In this document: positions 9,457 through 16,708 of the stretch, piece by piece
Numbering within the stretch: position 1 is the stretch's first letter
Layout: each line of letters opens with the position of its first letter
DNA from: Sedimentibacter sp. MB31-C6
GTDB taxonomy: Bacteria > Bacillota > Clostridia > Tissierellales > Sedimentibacteraceae
DNA length: 64,000 nucleotides
Assembly (NCBI RefSeq): GCF_035934735.1
Contig: NZ_CP142396.1
Span: 2,945,902 to 3,009,901 of the forward strand
Direction of reading: 5' to 3'
The notes under the pieces: generated by a model
What the model saw: the letters and a program-made list of their open reading frames with translations, nothing else
What the model was told of the DNA's origin: nothing
The model's database searches: none
Made by a program: the position numbers and the translations under genes

Positions 9457-10050
9457 ATGAGTGTAACTTTTGTAATAGGCGGTTCTAGAAGTGGAAAAAG
9501 TACTTTTGCAGAAAACAAAGCAAGAGAATATGGACATAAGGTTCTATACATAGCAACAGCTGTAGTAACAGACAAAGCAATGGCTGATCGTGTTAAAAAA
9601 CATCAAGAGCAAAGGCCAGCAGAATGGCAAACAATTGAGATGTATTCTAATTTCAACACCCTTATTAATTATAATGAATTTAATGAATCTGAAGTAATTC
9701 TAATAGACTGTATAACAACTATGATAGGTAATTTCATGGTTGACAGTAAAATTGATTTTGATAATTGCAATATTGAAGAAGTAAATAATTTAGAAAAAAA
9801 AATAATTAAGGAAGTACTTTCATTAATTAATATTTGTAATGATAAAAATAAAAAACTTATTATAGTTTCAAATGAAACTGGAATGGGAGTTGTTCCTTCA
9901 TATTATATGGGAAATTACTTTAGAGATATAAGCGGTAGAATCAATAATAGAATTGGGAAAAAGTCTGACTTTATGTATTTTATCTTTTCAGGAATTCCAA
10001 TCAAACTTAAACATAGAGGAGAAATGGTTAAATGGCCTCAGGATTTTTAG
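9457..10050 (+). CDS. cobU: adenosylcobinamide kinase / guanylyltransferase
   Basis: This 197-aa bifunctional enzyme phosphorylates adenosylcobinamide and transfers GMP to it, during assembly of the cobalamin nucleotide loop. The P-loop GGSRSGKS is at residues 8-15. YIATAVVTDKAM, the His-containing VKKHQEQRPAEWQT and IVSNETGMGVVP are family hallmarks. It is the first gene of a three-gene unit; its end overlaps cobS by 19 nt. The ribosome binding site is weak (AGAGATG). Confidence 0.95.
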   Translation: MSVTFVIGGSRSGKSTFAENKAREYGHKVLYIATAVVTDKAMADRVKKHQEQRPAEWQTIEMYSNFNTLINYNEFNESEVILIDCITTMIGNFMVDSKIDFDNCNIEEVNNLEKKIIKEVLSLINICNDKNKKLIIVSNETGMGVVPSYYMGNYFRDISGRINNRIGKKSDFMYFIFSGIPIKLKHRGEMVKWPQDF

Positions 10051-10781
10051 TTCTTTTATCTTTTTTTACGCAGATTCCTATAGGTAAAAAAATTGAATAT
10101 AATGAAGAAAATCTTAAAAAGGCTTTGGGCTTATATTCCTTAATGGGAGCAGTAATTGGAATTATCTTGTTTATTATTGCATATATAAGTAATTTAGTTT
10201 TTGCAGACTATGTGAAAGGAATTGTATTAACGATTGGATATCTTATTGTAACAGGTGGAATTCATTTAGATGGATCTGCTGACTCTGCTGATGGATTATT
10301 TTCAGGAAGGACAGGTAATAGAATTTTTGAAATAATGAGTGATTCTCATATAGGAGCTTTTGGTGTTTTGTGTTTGATAATTATAGTATTAACACAATCT
10401 ATTTTGTTTTCCAATATTGATATTTTTACAATATTTTTAATGCCGATAGTAGGACGAACATCAGTTATTGTAAGTTCTTTTGATAAAAAGTATGCAAAAA
10501 AAACAAAGGGTATGGGTACTGTATTTATTGAAGGAATAACTACTGAAGTTTTTTTGATTAATCTTCTAATTTTAGCCATTTGTTGTATCATTGTTCCTAA
10601 TCGCTTGGTTGTTTTAATTTCGTCTTTTATTACATTGTTTATTGCGTATTTAATTTCTAATTGGATTGAAAACAAAATAGGCGGAATGACAGGAGATACT
10701 TGTGGATTTATTACGGAAATAAGCCAACTGATATTTATGGTTATTGTGCTATTTATGAAAGGTTTGTTATGGTATATTTAG
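10032..10781 (+). CDS. cobS: adenosylcobinamide-GDP ribazoletransferase (cobalamin synthase)
   Basis: This 249-aa membrane enzyme joins AdoCbi-GDP with alpha-ribazole(-phosphate), the last or next-to-last step of cobalamin synthesis. The conserved aspartate-rich block GGIHLDGSADSADGLFSG lies near residues 75-92 and several membrane helices follow. GMTGDTCGF near residue 218 is another signature. The start overlaps cobU by 19 nt and the end overlaps cobC by 13 nt, so the three genes are translationally coupled. Confidence 0.95.
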   Translation: MASGFLVLLSFFTQIPIGKKIEYNEENLKKALGLYSLMGAVIGIILFIIAYISNLVFADYVKGIVLTIGYLIVTGGIHLDGSADSADGLFSGRTGNRIFEIMSDSHIGAFGVLCLIIIVLTQSILFSNIDIFTIFLMPIVGRTSVIVSSFDKKYAKKTKGMGTVFIEGITTEVFLINLLILAICCIIVPNRLVVLISSFITLFIAYLISNWIENKIGGMTGDTCGFITEISQLIFMVIVLFMKGLLWYI

Positions 10782-11344
10782 TTCGACATGGAGAATCAAC
10801 GGCTAATTTAAATAAAAGGTTTAGTGGAATAACTGACGTAGAGCTTTCGTCTTTAGGTAAAAAGCAAGCTCTAGTTGCAGGACTGAATTTAAAAGAATGT
10901 AATGTATCAAAGATATATTCTAGTCCATTGATACGTGCATTTGATACGGCTAAAATTATATCAAAAGAAATCTACTATGATATTAATACAATAGACATAG
11001 TAGATAATCTTATAGAAGTCAATTTTGGAATATTTGAAAATATGACTTGGGATGAAATGATTGTTGACTATAAAGAAGAAACTGACCAATGGATTAAGGA
11101 TGGAAATCGGTATAGGTTTCCTAAAGGCGAATCCTATGAGGATATCATTCAACGTATAGCACAATTTATGGACAAAGTGTCAGATGATTCAGTTATAGTT
11201 ACTCATTTTGGTGTTATACAATCAATACTACTATATTATAAGATAACCGATTATACTAACTTATGGAAGTTTAATATTTCAAATTGTGATATTGTAGTAA
11301 TAAAAGACCAAAAATTTGAAAGAATAATAAAATGTGAAATTTAG
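10769..11344 (+). CDS. cobC: histidine phosphatase, probable alpha-ribazole phosphatase
   Basis: This 191-aa phosphoglycerate-mutase-fold phosphatase has the catalytic LVRHGES at residues 4-10 and the second histidine in VIVTHFGVI. Family members in cob operons dephosphorylate alpha-ribazole-5'-phosphate or cobalamin-5'-phosphate. The role is taken from its coupling to cobU and cobS; the fold itself is not specific. The ATG at 10769 is preceded by GAAAGG and lies inside the end of cobS. No cobT or corrinoid-ring genes are in the window, so salvage or a split pathway is likely. Confidence 0.85.
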   Translation: MVYLVRHGESTANLNKRFSGITDVELSSLGKKQALVAGLNLKECNVSKIYSSPLIRAFDTAKIISKEIYYDINTIDIVDNLIEVNFGIFENMTWDEMIVDYKEETDQWIKDGNRYRFPKGESYEDIIQRIAQFMDKVSDDSVIVTHFGVIQSILLYYKITDYTNLWKFNISNCDIVVIKDQKFERIIKCEI

Positions 11345-11355
11345 TAATGATAACA

Positions 11356-11398
11356 CGACTAATATTCATTAAAAATAATTATAAGTGAATATTAGTTG
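11356..11398. repeat. 15-bp inverted repeat between cobC and ackA
   Basis: Arms 11356-11370 and 11384-11398 match at 13 of 15 positions around a 13-nt loop. There is no clean T-run, so it is a poor terminator. It abuts an extended -10-like TGATATAAA at 11397-11405 before ackA, so an operator is possible. Confidence 0.45.
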
Positions 11399-11431
11399 AT
11401 ATAAAATTTTAAAAACCTATGGAGGAAAAAT

Positions 11432-12625
11432 ATGAATGTATTAATAATTAACTGTGGAAGTTCATCATTGAAATATCAATTAATAAATATGGATGATGAA
11501 AGCGTATTAGCAAAAGGATTAGCTGAAAGAATAGGTATCGAAGGCAGTGTTGTAAAACATGAAAAAACTGGACAAGATAAAGTAATAATTAACGATTCAA
11601 TGGCTAATCACAAGGATGCAATTAATATAGTTTTAAAAGCTTTAGTTGATTCAAAATATGGTGCAGTAAAATCATTAAAGGAAATTGATGCAGTAGGACA
11701 TAGAGTTGTTCACGGTGGAGAAAAATTTGCAGGTTCAGTAGTAATTACTGATGAAGTTGTAAATACTATGAAAGAATGTACTGATTTAGCTCCATTGCAC
11801 AATCCTCCAAATATTATTGGAATTGAAGCTTGTAAAGAATTATTGCCAAACATTCCTATGGTAGGAGTATTTGATACAGCATTCCATCAAACAATGCCTG
11901 AAGAAGCTTACATCTATCCATTGCCTTATGAATTATATCAAGAACTCGGAATAAGAAGATACGGATTTCATGGAACTTCTCATAAATATGTTTCTGAAAG
12001 AGTCTCTGCTTTAACTGGCAAAAGTAACAAAGAGTTAAAAATTATAACATGCCATTTAGGAAATGGAGCTAGTTTAACAGCTATAAAAGACGGTCAATCT
12101 GTAGACACTAGTATGGGAATGACACCACTTGAAGGCCTTGTAATGGGTACTAGATGTGGAGACATAGATCCAGCTATAGTCACATTTTTAATGAATAAGA
12201 AAAATCTTTCAATTCAAGAAATTGATAATTTAATGAATAAAAAATCAGGAGTTCTTGGAATTTCTGGTGTTAGCAGCGATTTTAGAGATATTGAAGAAGC
12301 AGCTGATAAAGGTGATAAAAGAGCTCAGTTAGCTTTAGACAAATTTGCGTATACAGTAAAAAAATACATCGGTTCTTATGCAGCAGCTATGGGTGGAGTT
12401 GATGTATTGGTATTTACTGCTGGCTTAGGTGAGAATTCAGGACCAGCTAGAAAACAAATTTGTGAGGGATTAGAATTCTTAGGAATTGAAATTGATGATG
12501 ATAAAAACAATACTAGAGGAAAAGAAGTAGAAATATCTAAAAGCAGCTCAAAAGTAAAAGTTTTTGTTATTCCAACAAACGAAGAGTTAATGATTGCTAG
12601 AGATACTAAGACATTAGCAAAATAG
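11432..12625 (+). CDS. ackA: acetate kinase
   Basis: This 397-aa cytoplasmic ASKHA-fold enzyme interconverts acetyl phosphate and acetate with ADP/ATP, giving ATP by substrate-level phosphorylation in fermentation. [11 protein letters not shown] is at the N-terminus, followed by [23 protein letters not shown], the phosphate-binding CHLGNGAS and [11 protein letters not shown]. Length and motifs are complete. TGGAGG precedes the ATG. No pta gene is nearby. The gene lies upstream of yceD-rpmF as in many Clostridia, but a strong promoter separates them here. Confidence 0.98.
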   Translation: MNVLIINCGSSSLKYQLINMDDESVLAKGLAERIGIEGSVVKHEKTGQDKVIINDSMANHKDAINIVLKALVDSKYGAVKSLKEIDAVGHRVVHGGEKFAGSVVITDEVVNTMKECTDLAPLHNPPNIIGIEACKELLPNIPMVGVFDTAFHQTMPEEAYIYPLPYELYQELGIRRYGFHGTSHKYVSERVSALTGKSNKELKIITCHLGNGASLTAIKDGQSVDTSMGMTPLEGLVMGTRCGDIDPAIVTFLMNKKNLSIQEIDNLMNKKSGVLGISGVSSDFRDIEEAADKGDKRAQLALDKFAYTVKKYIGSYAAAMGGVDVLVFTAGLGENSGPARKQICEGLEFLGIEIDDDKNNTRGKEVEISKSSSKVKVFVIPTNEELMIARDTKTLAK

Positions 12626-12646
12626 TAAAAGTGTAAAATAAACTAC

Positions 12647-12675
12647 TTGACAAAACTTTTTATTTCTCATATAAT
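12647..12675 (+). promoter_or_regulatory. consensus sigma-A promoter of yceD-rpmF
   Basis: TTGACA (12647-12652) and TATAAT (12670-12675) are exactly consensus and 17 bp apart. The expected transcription start is near 12682, only about 20 nt before the yceD start region. The TTG of the -35 element is therefore not a start codon. Confidence 0.9.
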
Positions 12676-12703
12676 TAACTCTGCGAATAAAGAGGGTGGT
12701 ATT

Positions 12704-13207
12704 ATATTAATTAATTTAAGTAAATTTTTATCTTCGAATGATTTATCTTTAAATATCAACGAAATTTTTCAAATTGAAGATAAAAACTTTTTAGAAAAAA
12801 CACATCTTGATAATAATATATACTTTAAAGGTAGTTTTTTTAAAGTAGAAGACGATGTATTATTAAATGGTATAGTTAAATATACATATTCAGAAGAATG
12901 TGCTAGATGTTTAACTGAATTTAACAATGCTATAGAAACTAAATTTGAAGCAGTTGTTGTTAATTATCTAGAAAATAAAGAAGCTTCAAATGAAATTAAA
13001 TTAGTTTTGAATGAGGGATGTGTTGAGTTAGAAGAAACAATAAAGCAGTTAATTTATTTGTCTATGCCTATGAAGGCCTTGTGCAAAGAAGACTGTAAAG
13101 GCATCTGTCCTACATGCGGAGCTAATTTAAATAATGAAAAATGTAAATGTGATAACAATTTAACAGATCCACGTTTTGATAAATTAAAAGACCTGTTAAA
13201 TGATTAA
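12704..13207 (+). CDS. yceD: DUF177 (YceD family) protein, non-AUG start
   Basis: This protein of about 167 aa belongs to the YceD/DUF177 family, linked with 23S rRNA and L32 homeostasis. It has the central CARC and a C-terminal zinc-like cluster CKEDCKGICPTCGANLN with CKC. It directly precedes rpmF, as nearly everywhere. No ATG, GTG or TTG follows the promoter in frame before the conserved region. GAGGGTGG at 12692-12699 points to ATA at 12704, giving (M)LINLSKFL, which matches the family pattern; ATT at 12701 is the alternative. The exact start is inferred. Confidence 0.88.
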   Translation: MLINLSKFLSSNDLSLNINEIFQIEDKNFLEKTHLDNNIYFKGSFFKVEDDVLLNGIVKYTYSEECARCLTEFNNAIETKFEAVVVNYLENKEASNEIKLVLNEGCVELEETIKQLIYLSMPMKALCKEDCKGICPTCGANLNNEKCKCDNNLTDPRFDKLKDLLND

Positions 13208-13219
13208 GGAGGTGTTAGA

Positions 13220-13399
13220 ATGGCAGTACCAAAAAGAAAAACTTCCAAAGCTAGAAGAGATAGAAGAAGAACAGCTAAAGAAAGATTAACAATTCCAAAT
13301 GTTATGGAATGCCCTCAATGTCATGAACCAAAATTGCCTCATAGAGTATGTGGAGCATGCGGATATTATAACGGCAAAGAAGTTATGAGCGTAGAATAA
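13220..13399 (+). CDS. rpmF: 50S ribosomal protein L32
   Basis: This 59-aa ribosomal protein begins [17 protein letters not shown] and carries the zinc-binding pairs CPQC and CGAC, so it is the zinc (C+) form. AAGGAGGTG lies six bases before the ATG. It follows yceD by 12 nt and ends in a hairpin terminator before plsX. Length and sequence are fully typical. Confidence 0.97.
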   Translation: MAVPKRKTSKARRDRRRTAKERLTIPNVMECPQCHEPKLPHRVCGACGYYNGKEVMSVE

Positions 13400-13404
13400 A
13401 AAAT

Positions 13405-13429
13405 TAGTGCTTAAGGGCACTATTTTTTT
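13405..13429 (+). terminator. terminator after rpmF
   Basis: A 6-bp stem TAGTGC/GCACTA with a 6-nt loop is extended by A-T pairs and followed by seven T. It partly separates yceD-rpmF from plsX. Confidence 0.7.
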
Positions 13430-13498
13430 ATTGCAATAAAAATACTTCTACGATATACTAATTAATGGGTAAAATATACTAAAAACAGAGGTGTCCAT

Positions 13499-14497
13499 AT
13501 GAAAATTGTAATCGATGCCATGGGAGGGGATAATGCTCCAGAGGCAGTAGTTAAAGGAAGTATACTTGCTAGAGATGAATATAAGTTAAATATAATATTA
13601 TCTGGCAAAGAAAGACAAATTAAAAATATATTAGATAAATCTACGACAAACTATAAAAACATTGAAATAATAAATGCAGAAGAGGTCATAACAAACGAAG
13701 ATAAACCAGTTATGGCAATTAGACGAAAAAAGGATTCTTCATTGGTTAAAGCTTTAAACCTTGTAAAAGATAATGAAGCAGACGCCATTGTATCAGCTGG
13801 TAGTACAGGAGCCTTGCTAAGTGGTGGTTTATTAGTTATAGGAAGAATAAATGGAATAGAAAGACCTGCTTTAGGCACTATGATTCCTAATATGAGAGGT
13901 GGTTTTGCTTTGCTTATCGATTCTGGAGCAAATGTAGATTGCAAACCAGAATTTTTATTTGACTTTGCTTTAATGGGAGATATTTATCTTAAAAAAGTTA
14001 TGAATATTTCTTCACCAAGAATTGCTTTAGCAAATATTGGAGCAGAAAAAAGTAAGGGAGATAAACTGACTCAAGAAACATATGAACTATTAGAAAATTC
14101 AAAATTACCACTTAATTTTATTGGCAATATTGAAGCAAGGGATGTTCTTCAAGGAAAGACAGATATAATAATATGTGATGGATTTGTAGGTAATATGATT
14201 CTGAAGACATTAGAAGGCACAGTCTTAGAACTTATGAAAGGTATAAAGACAACATTGATGTCAAGTACAAAGTCCAAAATAGGTGGAATGTTAATAAAAC
14301 CTGCTTTAAATGACTTTAAAAACAAATTAGATTATAAAGAGCATGGAGGAGCGCCATTATTAGGTGTTAAAGCACCAGTAATTAAAGCACATGGTAGTTC
14401 AGATAGTATTGCCATTAAAAATGCAATACGACAGGCTAAAATATGTTGTGAAAGTAATATTAATAGTTTAATAGAAAAAAGTATAATAATGAGGTGA
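13499..14497 (+). CDS. plsX: phosphate acyltransferase PlsX
   Basis: This 332-aa enzyme makes acyl-phosphate from acyl-ACP, the first step of phospholipid synthesis by the PlsX-PlsY route. It has the N-terminal IDAMGGDNAPEAVVKG, the SAGSTGALLSGG block and GFVGNMILKTLEG. AGAGGTG precedes the ATG. The acyl carrier protein gene follows four bases after its stop, so acyl donor and enzyme are co-expressed. Complete length. Confidence 0.97.
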   Translation: MKIVIDAMGGDNAPEAVVKGSILARDEYKLNIILSGKERQIKNILDKSTTNYKNIEIINAEEVITNEDKPVMAIRRKKDSSLVKALNLVKDNEADAIVSAGSTGALLSGGLLVIGRINGIERPALGTMIPNMRGGFALLIDSGANVDCKPEFLFDFALMGDIYLKKVMNISSPRIALANIGAEKSKGDKLTQETYELLENSKLPLNFIGNIEARDVLQGKTDIIICDGFVGNMILKTLEGTVLELMKGIKTTLMSSTKSKIGGMLIKPALNDFKNKLDYKEHGGAPLLGVKAPVIKAHGSSDSIAIKNAIRQAKICCESNINSLIEKSIIMR

Positions 14498-14501
14498 TTG
14501 T

Positions 14502-14732
14502 ATGTTTGAAAAAATTAGAAGTTTAGTAGCAGAAAAATTAAATGTTGATATTGAAGATATTAAAATGGAAACCTCCTTTTCTGATGATTTAGAAGCAGAT
14601 TCTATTTCATTATTTGAACTAGTAATGTCAATCGAAGATGAGTTCGACATTGAAATTGATGATGACAATATTGAAAGTATTTCAACAGTAGGGGATATTG
14701 TACATTATTTAGAAGAAACTATAGGCAATTAA
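14502..14732 (+). CDS. acpP: acyl carrier protein
   Basis: This 76-aa acidic helical carrier holds fatty-acyl chains on 4'-phosphopantetheine. The attachment serine is Ser34 in DLEADSISLFELV. The usual Asp-Ser-Leu reads Asp-Ser-Ile here, a mild variation seen in some ACPs. It follows plsX by four bases with GAGGTGATT as ribosome binding site. Whether it is the general fatty-acid-synthesis ACP or a dedicated one cannot be told, because no fab genes are in the window. Confidence 0.93.
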   Translation: MFEKIRSLVAEKLNVDIEDIKMETSFSDDLEADSISLFELVMSIEDEFDIEIDDDNIESISTVGDIVHYLEETIGN

Positions 14733-14747
14733 TGATGCAGAATACTT

Positions 14748-14787
14748 GAAGAATCTACTTATAAATTAAAAAGGAGATTCTTCTACT
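14748..14787 (+). terminator. probable terminator after acpP
   Basis: A 9-bp perfect stem (14748-14756 and 14775-14783) is followed by a T-rich but interrupted run. Moderate support. Confidence 0.5.
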
Positions 14788-14838
14788 TTCTTTTGAATTT
14801 GTCGATAATTTGGAAAATAAAAATAATTAATACTGATA

Positions 14839-14893
14839 TTATAATTTTTTATTAATTCTATGAAACTTTCATGGCTGTAATAAAAAATTATAA
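14839..14893 (+). promoter_or_regulatory. long perfect hairpin in the rnc leader, possible RNase III autoregulation site
   Basis: Arms 14839-14854 and 14878-14893 form a perfect 16-bp stem. The 23-nt loop contains a further palindrome, ATGAAA/TTTCAT (14860-14872). The structure ends 15 bases before the rnc Shine-Dalgarno. In E. coli, RNase III cleaves a stem in its own leader to limit its synthesis; this stem is long enough for a similar role, which is an inference. Confidence 0.55.
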
Positions 14894-14918
14894 CTTACAA
14901 TAGAAGATGGAGGTAGTT

Positions 14919-15632
14919 GTGATTATTAACTTAGAAGAACTTAATGAATTTGAAAAAATTTTAAAATATAAATTTAGTAATATAGAAGTATTAGAAAAAT
15001 CTTTAACCCATAGTTCCTATTCAAATGAGGATAAATCATATTTAAAGGTTAACAATGAAAGATTAGAGTTTTTAGGAGATTCCGTTTTAAGTATTGCTGT
15101 AAGTAGATTTATATTTGATAAATTTCCTGATTATCCAGAGGGAGATTTAACAAAGCTTAGGTCACAAGTTGTATGTGAAGATACCCTTAGTTTAGTTGCT
15201 GCAAATTTAAATGTAGGCACTTATCTGCTATTAGGTAAAGGAGAAGAAGCTTCAGGAGGAAGAGAACGTAAATCCATACTTGCGGATGCTGTAGAAGCAA
15301 TTATTGCTGCTATTTATGTAGATGGAGGCTATAAAGAAGCTGAAAAATTTGTTCTTGATAATTTAAGAAGATATATACAGCTTGCCGTAAAAGGAAAAAT
15401 TATTACTGATTTCAAATCAAATTTACAGGAATATTATCAAGGTATTAAACAAACATGTAAAATTAGGTATATCGTTACAAAGGAAGAAGGACCTGATCAT
15501 GAAAAAATGTTTCATGTTAGTGTTTTAGTGAATAAAAAGGTAGTTGGTAGTGGTGTTGGTAAAAGTAAAAAATTAGCAGAGCAAGATGCTGCCAAAAACG
15601 CATTAATATCTGAAGGGCAATTAAATGAGTAA
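14919..15632 (+). CDS. rnc: ribonuclease III
   Basis: This 237-aa double-strand-specific endoribonuclease processes rRNA precursors and structured mRNAs. The catalytic signature ERLEFLGDS is at residues 47-55 and the second acidic cluster is DAVEAIIAAIYVDGG. A C-terminal double-stranded-RNA-binding domain of about 70 residues follows. An ATG at 14907 is in frame but forms part of the Shine-Dalgarno region: GGAGG at 14909-14913 is five bases before GTG 14919, which I take as the start. It overlaps the next gene by 8 nt. Confidence 0.95.
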   Translation: MIINLEELNEFEKILKYKFSNIEVLEKSLTHSSYSNEDKSYLKVNNERLEFLGDSVLSIAVSRFIFDKFPDYPEGDLTKLRSQVVCEDTLSLVAANLNVGTYLLLGKGEEASGGRERKSILADAVEAIIAAIYVDGGYKEAEKFVLDNLRRYIQLAVKGKIITDFKSNLQEYYQGIKQTCKIRYIVTKEEGPDHEKMFHVSVLVNKKVVGSGVGKSKKLAEQDAAKNALISEGQLNE

Positions 15633-16695
15633 AAAAATGAAAATAATTCCTGTTTTTGTTCCCCATATAGGATGTCCTAATGACTGTGTATTTTGTAATC
15701 AAAGAAGAATTACTGGTAAAGATAATGTAATAGTTAACTCTACCTATGTTAAAAATATTATTGAAGAATATAGAAAAACTATTGATGAAAATACATATAC
15801 AGAACTTGCATTTTTTGGTGGAAGTTTTACAGCTATAGACTTAAGTTTACAAGAAGAACTATTAAAAGTAGGAAAATATTATAAAGATTCAGGTGTAGTT
15901 CATAAAATTAGATGTTCTACAAGACCTGATGCAATAAATGATGAAATATTATATTTACATAAAAAATATGGAATGAATATTATTGAACTTGGAATTCAAA
16001 GTTTGGATAATGAGGTGTTGAATTTATCTAACAGAGGACATAGTAAAAATGATGCAAAAAATGCTAGTTTGCTTATCAGAAAACATAATTTTATACTTGG
16101 ACATCAGATTATGCCCGGTTTACCAGGAAGTACTAAGGAAAACGACATACAAACATGCAAAGAATCAATAGCTATGGAACCAGAAATAGTAAGAATATAT
16201 CCCACTTTAATAATCAAGGATACAGCCCTTGTTGATATGTACGACAAGGGCATTTACAACCCGCTTACCTTAGAAGAAGCAATTGATATATCAGCAAAAA
16301 TTTATTCCTTATATAAAGTAAAAAATATTAATGTAATCCGTATAGGTCTTCAAAATACAGAATCAATAAATTCAAATGAAGATGTTGTTGCAGGTCCTTT
16401 TCATCCTGCTTTTAGACAACTTGTAGAAGAAAAAATATATTTATCTTCATTAATTAAAATATTGAGTGATACAGAAATAAATAATCATTCTATACAAATA
16501 TACGCTAATAAAAAAACTATAAATTATATCATTGGACATAAGAAATCAAATTTTATAAATATTAAAAAAATGTTTGGTATTAATAAAATCTCATTTAAAG
16601 AGACAAATAATGAAAATTTAATTGAAATATATAATGAATATAATAAGATAGGTAGTTTTGAAAATTCACAAATTTATAAAAACTACTTACGTTAA
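15625..16695 (+). CDS. Elp3-like radical SAM protein
   Basis: This 356-aa radical SAM protein has the [4Fe-4S] motif CPNDCVFC with Cys17, Cys21 and Cys24. AFFGGSFTAID follows, then IELGIQSLDNEVLNLSNRGH, a pattern of the Elp3/COG1243-like group commonly found between rnc and smc in Clostridia. The GNAT acetyltransferase domain of true Elp3 is missing: after about residue 270 only a short unassigned tail remains. A tRNA-modification role is plausible by family but not shown. It overlaps rnc by 8 nt. Confidence 0.8.
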   Translation: MSKKMKIIPVFVPHIGCPNDCVFCNQRRITGKDNVIVNSTYVKNIIEEYRKTIDENTYTELAFFGGSFTAIDLSLQEELLKVGKYYKDSGVVHKIRCSTRPDAINDEILYLHKKYGMNIIELGIQSLDNEVLNLSNRGHSKNDAKNASLLIRKHNFILGHQIMPGLPGSTKENDIQTCKESIAMEPEIVRIYPTLIIKDTALVDMYDKGIYNPLTLEEAIDISAKIYSLYKVKNINVIRIGLQNTESINSNEDVVAGPFHPAFRQLVEEKIYLSSLIKILSDTEINNHSIQIYANKKTINYIIGHKKSNFINIKKMFGINKISFKETNNENLIEIYNEYNKIGSFENSQIYKNYLR

Positions 16696-16708
16696 ATTAG
16701 GGGGCAAT

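Noticed and set aside
12647..12703. Upstream TTG start for yceD (MTKLFIS...)
   Set aside because: The codons coincide with a perfect TTGACA-N17-TATAAT promoter and have no ribosome binding site.
13440..13498. FapR-like operator before plsX
   Set aside because: ATACTAAT-like words occur but no complete palindrome matching the known consensus could be found.
14907..14918. ATG start for rnc
   Set aside because: This ATG overlaps the Shine-Dalgarno GGAGG that serves GTG 14919.
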